NCBI RefSeq assembly: GCF_011392075.1
Contig: NZ_JAAJBV010000006.1
Span: forward strand, 1-64,000
DNA length: 64,000 nucleotides
Reading direction: 5' to 3'
Source of the DNA: Flavobacterium celericrescens
GTDB lineage: Bacteria; Bacteroidota; Bacteroidia; Flavobacteriales; Flavobacteriaceae
The notes beneath the pieces are model-generated. The model had not been told where the DNA came from and made no database searches. It saw only the letters and a list, made by a program, of their open reading frames with translations. Positions 9,353-18,336 of this stretch are shown here, in pieces. How positions within the stretch are numbered: the stretch's first letter is position 1; each line of letters starts with the position of its first letter. The position numbers were made by a program, and so were the translations under genes.

Positions 9353-9427
9353 TGTTCTTGTTTAATCGTTTAACTGTTTAGTTGTTTAACTTAAAACATC
9401 TTTTCTCTTTCTTCTTTCTTCTTTCTT
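9353..9427. repeat. Low-complexity intergenic tract
   Basis: 75 bp with TTTAAC-type direct repeats (TCGTTTAAC, CTGTTTAG, TTGTTTAAC) followed by a pyrimidine run built of CTTCTTT units. No gene or clear terminator is visible. It separates the TPR gene from the DUF4286 operon and must hold the operon's promoter. Confidence 0.5.
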
Positions 9428-11203
9428 CTAAATAGAGGTATCACCTCTCAATGTTCTATATTGTTTTCTACTTTCGGTATAATATAAACTATCAGCATGT
9501 TCTAAAACCATTTTTTCGTATAAAGGTTTTGCTTTTTCGTTGTCCATGAGATGTTTTTTATAAATTTCAGCAGAAAAAAACAAGGCTTCATCGATGTAAA
9601 TTCCTTCTTTATGATTCTCTAAGATATTTTGATAATAGTTTAAAGCGGTAGTATATTCTTTTTTTTGCTCATAGATTTTAGCAACTTTCAGCAACGTTTC
9701 ATCTTCTATACTTTCTCCTTTGTGCTTCTGCAAAATACTCAAAAAAGATTGAAGTGCTTCTTCATTTTTCTTTTGATAAAGTTGTAAATCTGCCTTAGCA
9801 TAAGCTTGTAATGCCACTCGCAAACTGTCTTCAACCGAGTTGTCTTGGATTAGTAAAAACAATTCTACAGCATCATTTGCAATTAACAAACTCGACGATT
9901 GCTTTAAATTTTTTACTTGTTGTAACGTCCAATCAAAATCTTTTTTATAAAAATTAGCTTTTGCTAATTTCATACTTGCTTCATGAGCTAAAACATCATT
10001 CTTTAAATTCTCTTCAACTTGAGCATAAAATAAAATAGCTTGATTGAATTTTTCATCAAATACCATAATATCAGCTAATTCCATTTTTATTTTAGATTGT
10101 TGTCTAATATTGAGTGGAAGATTTAAAGTGTTTTGCAAGAGTTGTTTTCCAAGTTCAGGTTGTTTCAAATAAAATGCTTCAAAATGTGCTGTGAGAATTT
10201 GTAAATCTAACGAGAATGGAGTAACACCATACTTTTTAAGTAATTCCTGTAGCTTTTGATGAATTATTATGTAATCGGTTTGTGGTGCATTTTCAATTTC
10301 CATAGAAATCAAAAAGTGATGCGCTTGCATTTGTAAATCTAAATCTTGAGTATTTTCTAAAACAAAAGCCAAAATAGTTTTTGCATCTTCACTTTGCTTT
10401 TCTTCAATAGCCATTTTGGCCAAAGTAACAATATTTATAAATGATTCGGGATTTCTTTTATAAACCGATTTTTCTTGAACGAATGCTTTTCCATATTCTT
10501 TTTGCTGTACAAAAAACCAACTTAAAAACTGGTTCCAATACACGTCTTGTGATTTTTGTGTTTTTAACAACAATGCTTTTCTGATATCAGCAGCAAACGT
10601 TCCTTCGGTATCATCCATCAAAAAACGACTCAACTGATTTTGAACTAAGGCTGTATTTTCTTGATTTTTATAGCCATAATCAAGTAATTTTTCTAGCATT
10701 AAATCTAAGTTTCCTAATTGCCCTTGAAGCAAAGCTATTTGGTAATCAAAATTTATATTTGGATTTACTTTTTGTCCATTTTCATATGCTTTTAAAGCCC
10801 ATTCAAGCAATACTTTTCGTTCAAAAATACTACCTAAATTGTAAGCATAATTAGGATTTTTATTTATTTCGTTAAGCGCTTCTTCATATTTTTTATCAGC
10901 TTCCGATTGTTTTTTTTGTAACTGATAAACATAACCTTCTTCTACTAAAAACGTGGGATTATTATATTTGACTTTTAATTCACCAATAAGCTTTAATGCT
11001 TTGTCATATTGTTTCAATTGCTGATAGCAATACAATAGCTTGTCAGAATAGATTTGTTTATTTTTTATATAAAGTTCTTCTAAAATTGTGACTGCTTTTT
11101 CATATTCACCAGCATCAATATAGTTAAATGCCAATTGTTCGTTCTGTGCCGAAACCCAAAACGAAGCTAAAAACAGAACGAAAAAACCTATTTTTTTTAG
11201 CAT
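9428..11203 (-). CDS. Exported tetratricopeptide-repeat protein
   Basis: 591 residues from the ATG at 11203, which places a signal peptide (KKIGFFVLFLASFWVSAQ) at the N-terminus; the frame is open to 11248 but the extra 15 residues are unlikely. The rest is nearly all alpha-helical with degenerate TPR units, clearest at LAFNYIDAGEYEKAVTILEE, YCYQQLKQYDKALKLIGELK, KVAKIYEQKKEYTTALNYYQ and EALFFSAEIYKKHLMDNEKA. TPR arrays are protein-binding scaffolds; in this phylum such periplasmic proteins often help outer-membrane assembly. The partner is not known. It lies 75 bp downstream of serS on the same strand. Confidence 0.88.
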   Translation of the reverse strand: MLKKIGFFVLFLASFWVSAQNEQLAFNYIDAGEYEKAVTILEELYIKNKQIYSDKLLYCYQQLKQYDKALKLIGELKVKYNNPTFLVEEGYVYQLQKKQSEADKKYEEALNEINKNPNYAYNLGSIFERKVLLEWALKAYENGQKVNPNINFDYQIALLQGQLGNLDLMLEKLLDYGYKNQENTALVQNQLSRFLMDDTEGTFAADIRKALLLKTQKSQDVYWNQFLSWFFVQQKEYGKAFVQEKSVYKRNPESFINIVTLAKMAIEEKQSEDAKTILAFVLENTQDLDLQMQAHHFLISMEIENAPQTDYIIIHQKLQELLKKYGVTPFSLDLQILTAHFEAFYLKQPELGKQLLQNTLNLPLNIRQQSKIKMELADIMVFDEKFNQAILFYAQVEENLKNDVLAHEASMKLAKANFYKKDFDWTLQQVKNLKQSSSLLIANDAVELFLLIQDNSVEDSLRVALQAYAKADLQLYQKKNEEALQSFLSILQKHKGESIEDETLLKVAKIYEQKKEYTTALNYYQNILENHKEGIYIDEALFFSAEIYKKHLMDNEKAKPLYEKMVLEHADSLYYTESRKQYRTLRGDTSI

Positions 11204-11278
11204 AAATAAAAACAAATAATGTACTAAAGTAACACTTTTTAGCGTCATTTTAGTACATTATTTTATAAAGATTAACGT

Positions 11279-12550
11279 TTAGTTGATAATATCAAACCCT
11301 GTGTATTTTCTTAAAACTTCAGGAACTACTATTCCTTCTGGAGTTTGGTAGTTTTCTAAAATTCCTGCTAATACTCGTGGTAAAGCCAATGAGCTTCCAT
11401 TTAATGTGTGAGCAAGTTGGTTTTTACCATCTTTATCTTTGAAACGTAATTTTAAACGATTTGCTTGGAAAGTTTCAAAATTAGAAACCGAACTAATTTC
11501 TAACCAACGTTCTTGAGCCGTTGAAAAAACTTCAAAATCATAGGTTAAAGCAGACGCAAAACTCATGTCGCCACCACATAATCTTAAAATACGGTAAGGC
11601 AATTTCAATTCTTGTAAAATTCCTTTAACATGTTCTACCATTCCGTCTAAAGCTTTATATGAATTATCTGGATGTTCAATACGAACGATTTCTACTTTGT
11701 CAAATTGGTGTAAACGATTTAAACCACGAACATGTGCGCCATATGAACCTGCTTCACGACGGAAACAAGGCGTATATCCTGTACAAAGCACTGGTAAATC
11801 ATTTTCGTTTAATAAAACATCTCTAAAAATATTTGTTACCGGAACTTCCGCAGTTGGAATTAAATACAAATCATCAACACCAACATGATACATTTGTCCT
11901 TCTTTATCAGGCAATTGACCAGTTCCAAATCCAGATGCTTCGTTTACTATGTGTGGAACTTGATATTCTAAGTAACCTGCATCTGTATTTTTATCTAAGA
12001 AATAAGTGATTAATGCACGCTGTAATTTAGCGCATTTTCCTTTGTAAACTGGAAAACCTGCTCCCGTAATTTTAACGCCTAATTCAAAATCGATTAAATC
12101 ATATTTTTTTGCTAATTCCCAGTGAGGCAAAGCGCCTTCGTGTAATTTTGGAATTTCACCTTCTTGAAAAACATTTAAATTTTCTTCAGGTGTTTTCCCT
12201 ACCGGAACAATGTCTGCTGGTAAATTTGGTAATTTGTATAATTCTTCTTGTAATTGAGCAGCATAAGCATTTAATACTTCCGTCAATTCTTTATCTCTTT
12301 CACGAAGTTGAACCGATTTTTCTTTTAAGATTTCAGCTTTTGCTTTTTCGCCACCTTTCATTAAATCACCAATATCTTTGGATAGCTTGTTTGACTCAGA
12401 TTTAATAGTGTCTAATTCTGCTTGTGTTGCTCTTCTTTTTTCATCAAGAGCTATTACTTCATCAATTGCAGTTTTGGCATCTAAGTTTTTCTTAGCCAAT
12501 TTTTTTACTACTTCTTCTTTGTTTTCTCTAATGTACGCTATCTGTAACAT
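11279..12550 (-). CDS. serS: Serine--tRNA ligase
   Basis: 423 residues, the usual length. The N-terminal coiled coil (about 25-105) that grips the long variable arm of tRNA-Ser is present. The class II core follows: TAEVPVTNIF, motif 2 with TPCFRREAGSYG, DKVEIVRIEHP, and motif 3 as SSLALPRVLAGILENYQ. It charges tRNA-Ser (and tRNA-Sec where present). The start ATG at 12550 gives MLQIAYIRENKEEVVKKLAKK, normal for the family. It is divergent from the M1 peptidase gene across 243 bp. Confidence 0.98.
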   Translation of the reverse strand: MLQIAYIRENKEEVVKKLAKKNLDAKTAIDEVIALDEKRRATQAELDTIKSESNKLSKDIGDLMKGGEKAKAEILKEKSVQLRERDKELTEVLNAYAAQLQEELYKLPNLPADIVPVGKTPEENLNVFQEGEIPKLHEGALPHWELAKKYDLIDFELGVKITGAGFPVYKGKCAKLQRALITYFLDKNTDAGYLEYQVPHIVNEASGFGTGQLPDKEGQMYHVGVDDLYLIPTAEVPVTNIFRDVLLNENDLPVLCTGYTPCFRREAGSYGAHVRGLNRLHQFDKVEIVRIEHPDNSYKALDGMVEHVKGILQELKLPYRILRLCGGDMSFASALTYDFEVFSTAQERWLEISSVSNFETFQANRLKLRFKDKDGKNQLAHTLNGSSLALPRVLAGILENYQTPEGIVVPEVLRKYTGFDIIN

Positions 12551-12793
12551 AATATATTGGTTTTAAAGCCACAAATTTAAGAAATTGGTTTTAGATAAAC
12601 GACAAAAAAAAGAAATGCTATAAGGTTTGTGTATATGTGTGAATTTCAGCAATAAATCATATAAAAATTAAACATTTTATAGTATATTCGCTAAATTTTT
12701 ATTTTAAAATAAATTTACGTCACAAATAATAATATAATTAATATCATATTTGTTTATCAAATTAATGCCCATACTATTAAACCTACATAAAAA
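12551..12793. other. Divergent AT-rich intergenic region (serS / M1 peptidase)
   Basis: No ORF. On the minus strand TAAATTTG (12579-12572) could be the serS -7 element, but I see no TTTG at the expected distance. On the plus strand CATATTTG near 12750 is one base off the -7 consensus, for the peptidase. Confidence 0.45.
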
Positions 12794-14707
12794 ATGAAAA
12801 AAATTACTTTTTGCTTATTCTATCTCTTATCTGTTTTTAGTTTTGCCCAAACCGAAAACACTGAATTTGAACGAATGGTTGAGTCGGAAATGAAATCTGC
12901 TTCTAATTTACAAACAATGGCAGTAAATCCAAATACTCAAAACTACAATGTAACTTATCATGAGTTGCGCTTTACTGTTGATCCGGCAAATTATTTTATT
13001 AGCGGGGTAGTAACAACAACTTTTACCGCATTGTCAAATATGACAACCGTGACATTTGATTTAACAAACGAGCTAACAGTAAGCGCAGTAACTTTAGCAG
13101 GAAGTCCTCTCGGATTTACGCAAAATGCAAATGAAGAATTAGTAATTACTCTTCCAAGCGTTTTAAACACAGGAAGCAACGCAACAGTTGTTATCTCATA
13201 TTCAGGAGCACCTGCATCAGGTGAAGCAGCTTTTACAGCATCAACCCATTCTGGAACACCAGTAATATTTACTCTATCAGAACCTTTTGGAGCAAGAGAT
13301 TGGTGGCCTTGCAAACAAGATTTAAACGACAAAGTTGAAAGTATAGATGTTTATATAACTGCACCTTCTACCTATACTAGTGTAGCTAATGGTCTTGAAG
13401 TTTCTCAGGTTGTTAACGGAGGAAACAAAACAACTCATTTCCATCATAATTATCCAATTCCCGCTTATTTGATTGCTATAGCGGTAACAAATTATCAAGT
13501 TTTTACGCAAACTGCCGGCACTATACCAAATGATTTTCCTATCGTGAATTATATTTATCCAGAAAATTATACTAGTGCAGTAACTAGTTTAGCACAAACT
13601 CTACCGATAATGAATTTATATGAAAATTTATTTGAGGCTTATCCTTTTCACCAAGAAAAATATGGTCACGCACAATTTGGTTGGGGTGGCGGAATGGAAC
13701 ACACAACCGTTTCATTCATGGGAAGTTGGGGCAGAAATTTAATTGCTCACGAATTAGCCCATCAATGGTTTGGAGACAAAATTACTTGTGGCTCTTGGAA
13801 AGACATTTGGTTAAATGAAGGGTTTGCAGAGTATTTATCAGGATTAGTCGTTGAAAATTTAGATGGAGCTGCCAGTTTTGTTTCGTGGAAAAACAGCAAA
13901 ATATCAAATATTACTTCTGTTTCCAATGGTGCCGTTTTTTTAACAGATACAGAAGCAGAAAATGTAAATCGTATTTTTAGCTCAAGGCTTACATACAATA
14001 AGGGATCTATGGTAGTTCATATGTTACGATGGAAAATGGGAGACGCCGCTTTTTTTCAAGCTGTTAAAAATTATCTTGCAGATACTAATTTGGCATATGG
14101 TTATGCGTTAACAAACAATTTAAAATCGCATTTGGAAGCAGTCTACGGAAGCAGTTTAACAGAGTTTTTTAATGATTGGTTATATATGCAAGGATATCCA
14201 ACATATACTGTAACCGCTCAAAATTGGGGGCCAGGGCAAGCAAAAATAACCGTTAGTCAAACACAATCAGACCCAAGTGTTTCTTATTTTGAAATGCCTT
14301 TAGAAATAAGATTAACAAGTGCTGGCGGTGCGAATCATGATGTTGTTGTTAATCACACTACTAATGGACAAGAGTTTGTGGTTGCCGTACCTTTTGTGGT
14401 TGCTGGAGTTACTTTTGACCCTAATAAGCATATTATTTCAAAAAATAATGTAGTTACTTTAGGTCATGAAACCTTTCAATTAGACGAAACCGTTTCAATT
14501 TACCCAAATCCTACGAATGATGAATTACATATTATGATGCCAACAAATGTTCAGTTAGAAAAAGTAGAAATTTACAATACATTAGGCCAATTAGTTGCTT
14601 TACAAAGCACAGTTGATTTTAGTGTAAATAATTTATCCTCGGGACTACATGTGATTAAAATCACTACTTCGGAAGGAATAATTCATAAAAATTTTATAAA
14701 AAAATAG
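12794..14707 (+). CDS. Secreted M1 family metallo-aminopeptidase with T9SS type A sorting domain
   Basis: 637 residues. Signal peptide (KKITFCLFYLLSVFSFAQ), then an M1 beta domain, then the thermolysin-like catalytic domain: GGGMEHTTVSFMG in place of GxMEN, zinc motif HELAH at 319-323, third ligand Glu342 in LNEGFAEY, exactly 18 residues after the second His. The last 75 residues (from VSIYPNPTNDELHI to HKNFIKK) are a T9SS type A sorting domain. It is therefore probably released or attached outside the cell and trims N-terminal residues from peptides. Shorter than cytosolic PepN (~870). Single gene. Confidence 0.94.
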   Translation: MKKITFCLFYLLSVFSFAQTENTEFERMVESEMKSASNLQTMAVNPNTQNYNVTYHELRFTVDPANYFISGVVTTTFTALSNMTTVTFDLTNELTVSAVTLAGSPLGFTQNANEELVITLPSVLNTGSNATVVISYSGAPASGEAAFTASTHSGTPVIFTLSEPFGARDWWPCKQDLNDKVESIDVYITAPSTYTSVANGLEVSQVVNGGNKTTHFHHNYPIPAYLIAIAVTNYQVFTQTAGTIPNDFPIVNYIYPENYTSAVTSLAQTLPIMNLYENLFEAYPFHQEKYGHAQFGWGGGMEHTTVSFMGSWGRNLIAHELAHQWFGDKITCGSWKDIWLNEGFAEYLSGLVVENLDGAASFVSWKNSKISNITSVSNGAVFLTDTEAENVNRIFSSRLTYNKGSMVVHMLRWKMGDAAFFQAVKNYLADTNLAYGYALTNNLKSHLEAVYGSSLTEFFNDWLYMQGYPTYTVTAQNWGPGQAKITVSQTQSDPSVSYFEMPLEIRLTSAGGANHDVVVNHTTNGQEFVVAVPFVVAGVTFDPNKHIISKNNVVTLGHETFQLDETVSIYPNPTNDELHIMMPTNVQLEKVEIYNTLGQLVALQSTVDFSVNNLSSGLHVIKITTSEGIIHKNFIKK

Positions 14708-14727
14708 CCCAACAATAAAAATATGAT

Positions 14728-14755
14728 AAAAAGTAAGGTGAAAACCTTACTTTTG
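14728..14755 (+). terminator. Hairpin after the M1 peptidase gene, overlapping a possible rseP -7 element
   Basis: Stem AAAAGTAAGGT / ACCTTACTTTT with a GAAA loop, but only four T residues follow. Its right arm contains TACTTTTG (14748-14755), which fits the TAnnTTTG -7 consensus for rseP 24 bp downstream. No TTTG is found at the right distance. Confidence 0.6.
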
Positions 14756-14778
14756 TCGTTTAAATAAAAGCATAAAAA

Positions 14779-16362
14779 ATGATTCAAGTAGCGCAAATAT
14801 TATTCATATTATCAGTTTTAGTAATTCTTCACGAATTTGGCCATTATATTACAGCCAAAATGTTTAAAGTACGAGTAGAAAAGTTCTATTTGTTCATGGA
14901 TGCTGGTTTTTCATTAATCAAAAAGAAAATTGGAGAAACCGAATGGGGAATTGGATGGTTGCCTCTTGGTGGTTATGTAAAACTATCAGGAATGATAGAT
15001 GAAAGTTTAGATACCGCTCAAATGAGTGAAGAACCTCAGCCTTGGGAATTTCGTTCAAAACCAGCTTGGCAACGTTTAATTATTATGCTTGGTGGAATTA
15101 TTGTAAATATAATTTTAGCTTGGTTAATCTTCACCATAATGTATGCAACCGTAGGACAAAAATACATTGCGACTGAAAAAATACAAGAAAACGGATTGGC
15201 TTTTGGAGAAGTAGGACAATTTGCTGGGTTTAAAAATGGCGACAAAATTTTAGCTGTAGATGGCAATTTTCAGCCAAGTTTTAATAGAATGACATTAGAT
15301 GTTCTTTTAGGAAACAAAGTTACTTTAGATAGAAATGGGAATAAAGTAGACTTGTTTTTAACAGACGAAATGAAAGGAAAAATAATCAGCGAAGAAGGTA
15401 AAGGCTTTTTATCGGCAAGAAGTTTCTTAAATGATGTTTTTGTAGATTCTGTTACTAGTAAATCAACTTTCAATAGATTTGATCAATTTGTTGGAATTGG
15501 AAATAAAAAATTCAAATATTTTGACGAGTTCACAGATGAATTAAAAAACAACAAAAACAAAGTTGTAGATATTGTTGTAAAAAGAGACAATAAAGAAGTT
15601 TTAATTGCAACTAAAGTAGATAGCGCTGGAAAAGTTGGATTTAATAAATCTGTTTTCATCACTGCTAATTATGATTTTAAAAATGCCAAAGTAAGCGAAA
15701 TACAAGAAAATTCTGCTGCTGAAAAAGCAGGAATTGAATTTGGTGATATAATTACAGGTGTAAACAGCATTGCAGTAAGCAATGTGAAAGATTTTAAGCA
15801 AATTATTAGCAACAAAAAAGGTGAAAAAATAACTATCGAAATCAATAGAAACGGAAGCACAAAAACTTTAAACGCTACAATTTCAAAGAAAGGAAAATTA
15901 GGAATTGATTTTGATGATAAAACCTCTGAGAAATTATATACTAAAGTCAACGATTTATCATTTGCCCAAGCCATACCTGCCGCAGTTAAAGAATCATGGG
16001 CATTATTGGTCTATAATGTAAAACAATTCAAATTAATTTTGAAACCATCAACTAAGGCTTATACTAAAGTACAAAGCCCAATTGGAATCGCACGTCGCCT
16101 ACCAGATGAATGGAATTGGGAATTTATTTGGAATTTTACAGCATTATTCTCAATTGGATTAGCATTTATGAACTTACTGCCTATTCCAGGATTAGATGGT
16201 GGCCATGCTTTATTTACTATTGCAGAAATGATAACTGGAAGAAAATTATCGGATAAAGCAATGGGATATGTACAAACTGGCGGAATGATTATCTTGTTGA
16301 GTTTAATGGCTTTAACTTTTGGAAAAGATATTTACCAATTAATTATCGATAAAGTTTTGTAA
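14779..16362 (+). CDS. rseP: RIP metalloprotease RseP (site-2 protease family)
   Basis: 527-residue inner-membrane zinc protease. The first membrane helix carries HEFGH (18-22); the last ones carry LLPIPGLDGGHALF, the second zinc motif of site-2 proteases. Between them are two PDZ regions; the second is clear (VSEIQENSAAEKAGIEFGDIITGV). It is about 75 residues longer than the E. coli protein because of a longer region around the first PDZ. The family cleaves anti-sigma factors and leftover signal peptides within the membrane. No anti-sigma factor gene is adjacent. The start codon is close after a possible -7 element. Confidence 0.95.
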   Translation: MIQVAQILFILSVLVILHEFGHYITAKMFKVRVEKFYLFMDAGFSLIKKKIGETEWGIGWLPLGGYVKLSGMIDESLDTAQMSEEPQPWEFRSKPAWQRLIIMLGGIIVNIILAWLIFTIMYATVGQKYIATEKIQENGLAFGEVGQFAGFKNGDKILAVDGNFQPSFNRMTLDVLLGNKVTLDRNGNKVDLFLTDEMKGKIISEEGKGFLSARSFLNDVFVDSVTSKSTFNRFDQFVGIGNKKFKYFDEFTDELKNNKNKVVDIVVKRDNKEVLIATKVDSAGKVGFNKSVFITANYDFKNAKVSEIQENSAAEKAGIEFGDIITGVNSIAVSNVKDFKQIISNKKGEKITIEINRNGSTKTLNATISKKGKLGIDFDDKTSEKLYTKVNDLSFAQAIPAAVKESWALLVYNVKQFKLILKPSTKAYTKVQSPIGIARRLPDEWNWEFIWNFTALFSIGLAFMNLLPIPGLDGGHALFTIAEMITGRKLSDKAMGYVQTGGMIILLSLMALTFGKDIYQLIIDKVL

Positions 16363-16378
16363 TTTTTACAAAAAATAA

Positions 16379-16409
16379 TTTGCGTTAATAAAAAATCAGT
16401 TTATATTTG
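16379..16409 (+). promoter_or_regulatory. Consensus Bacteroidota promoter of the tRNA-Asn pair
   Basis: TTTG at 16379-16382, a 19-bp spacer, then TATATTTG at 16402-16409: an exact match to the phylum consensus, 24 bp before the first tRNA. Confidence 0.85.
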
Positions 16410-16433
16410 CACTCGCTAAAAAGATAAACACTT

Positions 16434-16507
16434 TCCTCCTTAGCTCAGTTGGTTAGAGCATCTGACTGTTAATCAGAGGGTCCTTGGTTCGAGCCCAAGA
16501 GGGGGAG
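16434..16507 (+). tRNA. tRNA-Asn (GTT), copy 1
   Basis: 74 nt with a complete cloverleaf. The acceptor stem is TCCTCCT / AGGGGGA with one G-U pair, the anticodon loop CTGTTAA reads GTT for Asn, and the T arm is CTTGG-TTCGAGC-CCAAG. The discriminator is G and CCA is not fully encoded. It is identical to the second copy 35 bp downstream and is transcribed from the promoter just upstream. Confidence 0.97.
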
Positions 16508-16542
16508 CAACTTTTTAGCAAAACATAAACCCATGAGGTTAT

Positions 16543-16616
16543 TCCTCCTTAGCTCAGTTGGTTAGAGCATCTGACTGTTAATCAGAGGGTCCTTGGTTCG
16601 AGCCCAAGAGGGGGAG
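16543..16616 (+). tRNA. tRNA-Asn (GTT), copy 2
   Basis: Exact 74-nt duplicate of the tRNA at 16434-16507, including the CA after the discriminator. I see no separate promoter in the 35-bp spacer, so the two are probably cut from one transcript. A terminator follows at once. Confidence 0.97.
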
Positions 16617-16617
16617 C

Positions 16618-16649
16618 AAAAAAGTCTTACAGATATGTAGGACTTTTTT
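16618..16649. terminator. Terminator of the tRNA-Asn operon
   Basis: 14-bp stem AAAAAAGTCTTACA / TGTAGGACTTTTTT with one G-U pair and a GATA loop. The A run on the left can serve the convergent tspO gene. Confidence 0.88.
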
Positions 16650-16654
16650 ATTTA

Positions 16655-17134
16655 TTATCGATTCAACCAAAAAATACTTCCCGTTAAAACTGTTGCAAAT
16701 CCTACCCAAACCAAGTAAGGAATTAGTAGATAAGCCGCTTTTTTATCAATCTGTTTGAAAACAAAATAAGTTTCATAAATCATTAACCAAAGTAGAATAA
16801 TTTCAACAAAGGCTAATAAAAAATTATGCAATCCAAAGAAAATGTATGACCAAAGTGCATTTAATACCAATTGGATAATAAAGAAAAGCATCCCTTTTTT
16901 TACCAGAGGCATTTTTGTTGCCATTTGATTCCAAATTAAACCACCAGAAATTCCCATTAACACAAAAAGCAAAGTCCATACTGGAGCAAAAACCCAATTT
17001 GGCGGATTGAAAAATGGTTTTTTAATCAAAGGATACCATGATTCTACGCTTGCTTGAGTAACTTTACTAGACAAATAACCAACCGCCAAACAAACGATTA
17101 CTAAGTTTATAATTCTTAAATATTTTGTCATCAT
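16655..17134 (-). CDS. tspO: TspO/MBR family tryptophan-rich membrane protein
   Basis: 159 residues, five membrane helices, rich in Trp at the helix ends. Family motifs: WYPLIKKPFFNPPNWVFAPVW and LNALWSYIFFG. Bacterial TspO binds tetrapyrroles and hydrophobic ligands and is linked to stress and porphyrin handling; the exact role here is unknown. Two ATG codons in a row (17134, 17131) can serve as start. It is divergent from the mevalonate genes, a position I recall from other flavobacteria. Confidence 0.92.
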   Translation of the reverse strand: MMTKYLRIINLVIVCLAVGYLSSKVTQASVESWYPLIKKPFFNPPNWVFAPVWTLLFVLMGISGGLIWNQMATKMPLVKKGMLFFIIQLVLNALWSYIFFGLHNFLLAFVEIILLWLMIYETYFVFKQIDKKAAYLLIPYLVWVGFATVLTGSIFWLNR

Positions 17135-17190
17135 TTCAATTTTATAAGCAAATTAACGAAATATCAAGGGAACAAATCAATCTAAATCGG

Positions 17191-17198
17191 TATTTTTG
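17191..17198 (+). promoter_or_regulatory. Possible -7 element for the mevalonate gene cluster
   Basis: TATTTTTG fits TAnnTTTG and lies 15 bp before the mvaD start. No TTTG is seen 19 bp upstream, so only half of the promoter is supported. Confidence 0.45.
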
Positions 17199-17213
17199 TC
17201 AAAATTTTAAGCT

Positions 17214-18290
17214 ATGCTTACTGAAAAAGATTTTATAACAACATCATATAAATCCATTGATGCGGCAAGTTTCGAATGGAGCGCGCCTAGTAATATTGCC
17301 TTAGTAAAATATTGGGGCAAGAAAGAAAATCAAATTCCAGCGAACCCATCGATAAGTTTTACATTAAACAATTGTAAAACAATAACTAAATTGGATGTGA
17401 TTAAAAAATCAGAAACCAATAGTTTTTCATTCGATTTGCTTTTTGAAGGAAAACCAAAAGAAGATTTCAAACCAAAAATTCAAAAATTCTTCGAAAGAAT
17501 CGAAAAATATTGTCCATTTTTAAAAGAATATCATTTTAAAATCGATACCCAAAACACTTTTCCTCATAGTTCTGGAATCGCTTCTTCTGCATCTGGAATG
17601 GCAGCTTTAGCAATGAATATTATGAGTCTGGAAAAGGCTATTAATCCAACTATTTCTGACGAATATTTCTATTCAAAAGCATCATTTTTAGCAAGATTAG
17701 GAAGCGGAAGTGCTTGTAGAAGCATCAAAGGTGAAGTAGTAGTTTGGGGCAATCATGCTGAAATTAACGGAAGTTCGGATTTGTTTGGAGTGGAATTTTC
17801 TGAAATTCATCCCAACTTCAAAAACTATCAAGACACAATTCTGTTAGTAGATAAAGGCGAAAAACAAGTTTCGAGTACAGTTGGGCACGATTTAATGCAC
17901 AATCATCTGTATGCCGAAAAACGTTTTGCTCAAGCACACGAAAATTTATCCAAAATGAAAGCGATTTTAACTTCTGGAAACACAGCAGAATTCATTAAAA
18001 TTGTAGAAAGCGAGGCTTTAACTTTACATGCAATGATGATGACTTCGATGCCCTATTTTATTTTGATGAAACCAAACACTTTGGAAATCATTAATAAAAT
18101 TTGGAAATTTAGAAATGAAACACAAATTCCAGTTTGTTTTACATTAGATGCAGGAGCAAATGTGCACGTTTTGTATCCTGAAAATGTGAAAGAAAATGTA
18201 TTGCAATTTATTCAAGATGAATTAGTTGGCTATTGTCAAAATGGTCAGTATATTTGTGATCAAATTGGAAATGGTGCAAAATCAAATTAA
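17214..18290 (+). CDS. mvaD: Diphosphomevalonate decarboxylase
   Basis: 358 residues of the GHMP kinase superfamily. The N-terminal SAPSNIALVKYWGKKENQIP is the hallmark of mevalonate diphosphate decarboxylase. The ATP loop is PHSSGIASSASGMAALA, RLGSGSACRSIKGEVVVW is typical, and TLDAGANVHVLYP carries the conserved Asp. It turns mevalonate 5-diphosphate into isopentenyl diphosphate with ATP. First of three adjacent isoprenoid genes; the mevalonate route is the usual one in Flavobacteriaceae. HMG-CoA synthase and reductase are not in the window. Confidence 0.95.
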   Translation: MLTEKDFITTSYKSIDAASFEWSAPSNIALVKYWGKKENQIPANPSISFTLNNCKTITKLDVIKKSETNSFSFDLLFEGKPKEDFKPKIQKFFERIEKYCPFLKEYHFKIDTQNTFPHSSGIASSASGMAALAMNIMSLEKAINPTISDEYFYSKASFLARLGSGSACRSIKGEVVVWGNHAEINGSSDLFGVEFSEIHPNFKNYQDTILLVDKGEKQVSSTVGHDLMHNHLYAEKRFAQAHENLSKMKAILTSGNTAEFIKIVESEALTLHAMMMTSMPYFILMKPNTLEIINKIWKFRNETQIPVCFTLDAGANVHVLYPENVKENVLQFIQDELVGYCQNGQYICDQIGNGAKSN

Positions 18291-18336
18291 TTTTGTACAT
18301 TTACTCATTGTTTACTGAAAAAGAAAACTGAAATTT